From Cellulosilyticum lentocellum DSM 5427 (lineage in GTDB: Bacteria > Bacillota > Clostridia > Lachnospirales > Cellulosilyticaceae), in the NCBI RefSeq assembly GCF_000178835.2, contig NC_015275.1, positions 1,013,001-1,077,000 of the forward strand: a stretch of DNA of 64,000 nt. Direction: 5' to 3'. The notes under the pieces are model-generated. The model had not been told where the DNA came from, made no database searches, and saw nothing but the letters and a program-made list of their open reading frames with translations. The position numbers and the translations under genes were made by a program. Numbering within the stretch: position 1 is the first letter of the stretch; each line of letters starts with the position of its first letter. Shown one piece after another: positions 63,203 to 64,000 of this stretch.

Positions 63203-63565
63203 ATGGCAGGAAGAATATTGGTGGTAGATGATGCAGCATTCATGAGAATGATGTTAAAAGATATCTTAACAAAGAATGGGTTTGAAGTAGCTGGTGAAGC
63301 AGAAAATGGTCTAAGAGCAATTGAACGTTATAAAGAAGTATCCCCGGACTTAGTATTAATGGATATTACAATGCCTGAATTAGATGGGATTGGTGCTGTA
63401 AAGCAAATTAAAGCTGAAGATCCAAATGCCAAAATTATTATGTGCTCAGCTATGGGACAACAAGCAATGGTACTAGAGTCTATTCAAGCAGGAGCCAGAG
63501 ACTTTATTGTTAAGCCTTTTCAAGCCGATAGAATAGTAGAAGCAATTAATAAATGCTTAAAATGA
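63203..63565 (+). CDS. cheY: CheY-like response regulator
   Basis: A stand-alone 120-residue receiver domain: acidic pair VVDDAAF, phosphoacceptor Asp in LMDITMPELDG, switch Ser in MCSAMGQQ and the conserved Lys in VKPF. It would be phosphorylated by CheA and bind the flagellar switch, in line with the flagellin and MCP in the window. The ATG at 63203 follows GAGGTGA; the GTG at 63194 is inside that ribosome site. A terminator (63587-63616) follows. Confidence 0.92.
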   Translation: MAGRILVVDDAAFMRMMLKDILTKNGFEVAGEAENGLRAIERYKEVSPDLVLMDITMPELDGIGAVKQIKAEDPNAKIIMCSAMGQQAMVLESIQAGARDFIVKPFQADRIVEAINKCLK

Positions 63566-63586
63566 TAGATGGATATAGTAAGTGAG

Positions 63587-63616
63587 ATGTTACCCAAAGG
63601 GGTAACATTTTTTTTG
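63587..63616 (+). terminator. terminator after cheY
   Basis: ATGTTACCC pairs with GGGTAACAT and is followed by T7. Confidence 0.88.
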
Positions 63617-63694
63617 TTTAAATACAAATAAGTTTAGACTCTAATAGAAAACTTAAATTATTAAAAAATATTTACTGTAAAATAATAATTATTA

Positions 63695-63723
63695 TTTACA
63701 AAACGAAATTCATATAGTATAAT
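63695..63723 (+). promoter_or_regulatory. promoter of pyruvate formate-lyase
   Basis: TTTACA (63695-63700), exactly 17 bases, TATAAT (63718-63723). The start point would be near 63730. Confidence 0.8.
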
Positions 63724-63739
63724 GAATTCAAGTTAGAAG

Positions 63740-63754
63740 TGTATACAGTATACA
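63740..63754 (+). promoter_or_regulatory. palindromic operator candidate in the pfl leader
   Basis: TGTATACAGTATACA is a perfect 15-bp palindrome (TGTATAC / GTATACA around one A) lying about 10 bases after the predicted start point, where a bound repressor would block transcription. The regulator is unknown. Confidence 0.55.
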
Positions 63755-63791
63755 AAGTCAAAATTCACTAATCAAAGGGGGTGTAGTAAAG

Positions 63792-64000
63792 GTGGAGCAC
63801 AAAGCATCTACTTTTACAGCGCATATGACACATTGGAGAAACTTTAAATCAGGCAAATGGGAAAACGAAATTAATGTAAGAGATTTCATCGTTAACAACT
63901 ATACAGAATATACAGGTGACGATAGTTTCTTAGCTGGTCCTACACAAGATACATTAGATCTTTGGAGTGAACTTAGCGAACTTATGGTAAAAGAAAGAGA
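63792..64000 (+). CDS. pflB: pyruvate formate-lyase (formate C-acetyltransferase), 3' end outside window
   Basis: The reading frame is open to the window end with 69 codons visible. The start is GTG behind AAAGGGGGTG (63774-63783); the ATG at 63825 would be a later alternative without a ribosome site. The visible N-terminus, with HWRNFKSGKWENEINVRDFI and later NNYTEYTGDDSFLAGPT, matches the amino end of glycyl-radical pyruvate formate-lyase. That enzyme converts pyruvate and CoA to acetyl-CoA and formate in anaerobes. The activase gene would lie downstream. Confidence 0.88.
   Translation, partial: MEHKASTFTAHMTHWRNFKSGKWENEINVRDFIVNNYTEYTGDDSFLAGPTQDTLDLWSELSELMVKER

Noticed and set aside
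1-64000. CRISPR array
   Set aside because: No series of regularly spaced repeats with unique spacers was found; the only short tandem arrays are the PHO-box-like hexamers and operators.

Overview
The window is AT-rich DNA with low-GC Gram-positive signals: strong AGGAGG-type ribosome sites, frequent TTG/GTG starts, a T-box leader, SLH and lipobox motifs, and long U-tailed terminators. Flagellin, chemotaxis genes, a serine T-box, an Amt-PII fusion, a flavin-based electron-transfer locus and a DUF3881-like protein point to an anaerobic motile member of the Clostridia, probably Lachnospirales. A Cellulosilyticum-like genome is my guess; I could not test it. Layout: 1-3.6 kb holds a truncated esterase, a chemoreceptor and a flagellin. 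3.6-5.4 kb is T-box-controlled serS. 5.3-12.0 kb, minus strand, is an accessory island: a large helical-repeat protein, a winged-helix/SWIM zinc-finger protein and a retron-type reverse transcriptase with overlapping reading frames, followed by a separately promoted structured non-coding RNA candidate. 12.1-22.2 kb holds a TM2 protein, a PHO-box-like array, an Amt-PII fusion, an SLH D,D-carboxypeptidase, a TetR regulator, two paralogous secreted proteins, a UbiA/MenA-type prenyltransferase and a membrane protein. From 22,230 to 37,817 a 15.6-kb prophage-like element is inserted in the 3' end of a tRNA-Arg(UCG), flanked by perfect 40-bp att repeats. It has an integrase, repressor/Cro with three operators, replication genes, a candidate small RNA, scaffold, capsid, tape measure and a sigma factor, plus an IS630 insertion and a PIN-domain cargo gene. 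I find no terminase, portal, other tail or lysis genes, so it is either a deletion derivative or a satellite. 38.4-46.1 kb holds an amino-acid ABC transporter, an NhaC-type antiporter, a TSUP transporter, small zinc-ribbon proteins and a membrane-anchored polysaccharide deacetylase. 46.2-48.2 kb holds a glycerophosphodiesterase, the DUF3881-like gene and a tRNA-Arg(CCU). 48.4-54.2 kb is a flavin-based extracellular electron-transfer locus resembling that of Listeria: FMN-accepting lipoprotein, ApbE flavin transferase, NDH-2 with a DoxX-like tail, EetA-, EetB- and DmkB-like proteins. The prenyltransferase at 20.1-21.1 kb could supply the matching DmkA step. 54.4-64.0 kb holds housekeeping and regulatory genes (arginase-like, FUSC, HAD, ECF sigma/anti-sigma, MocR, CheY) and the first part of pyruvate formate-lyase with a clear promoter and a palindromic operator candidate. 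The most interesting region is the reverse-transcriptase island with its RNA. All functional calls are from motif reading alone.
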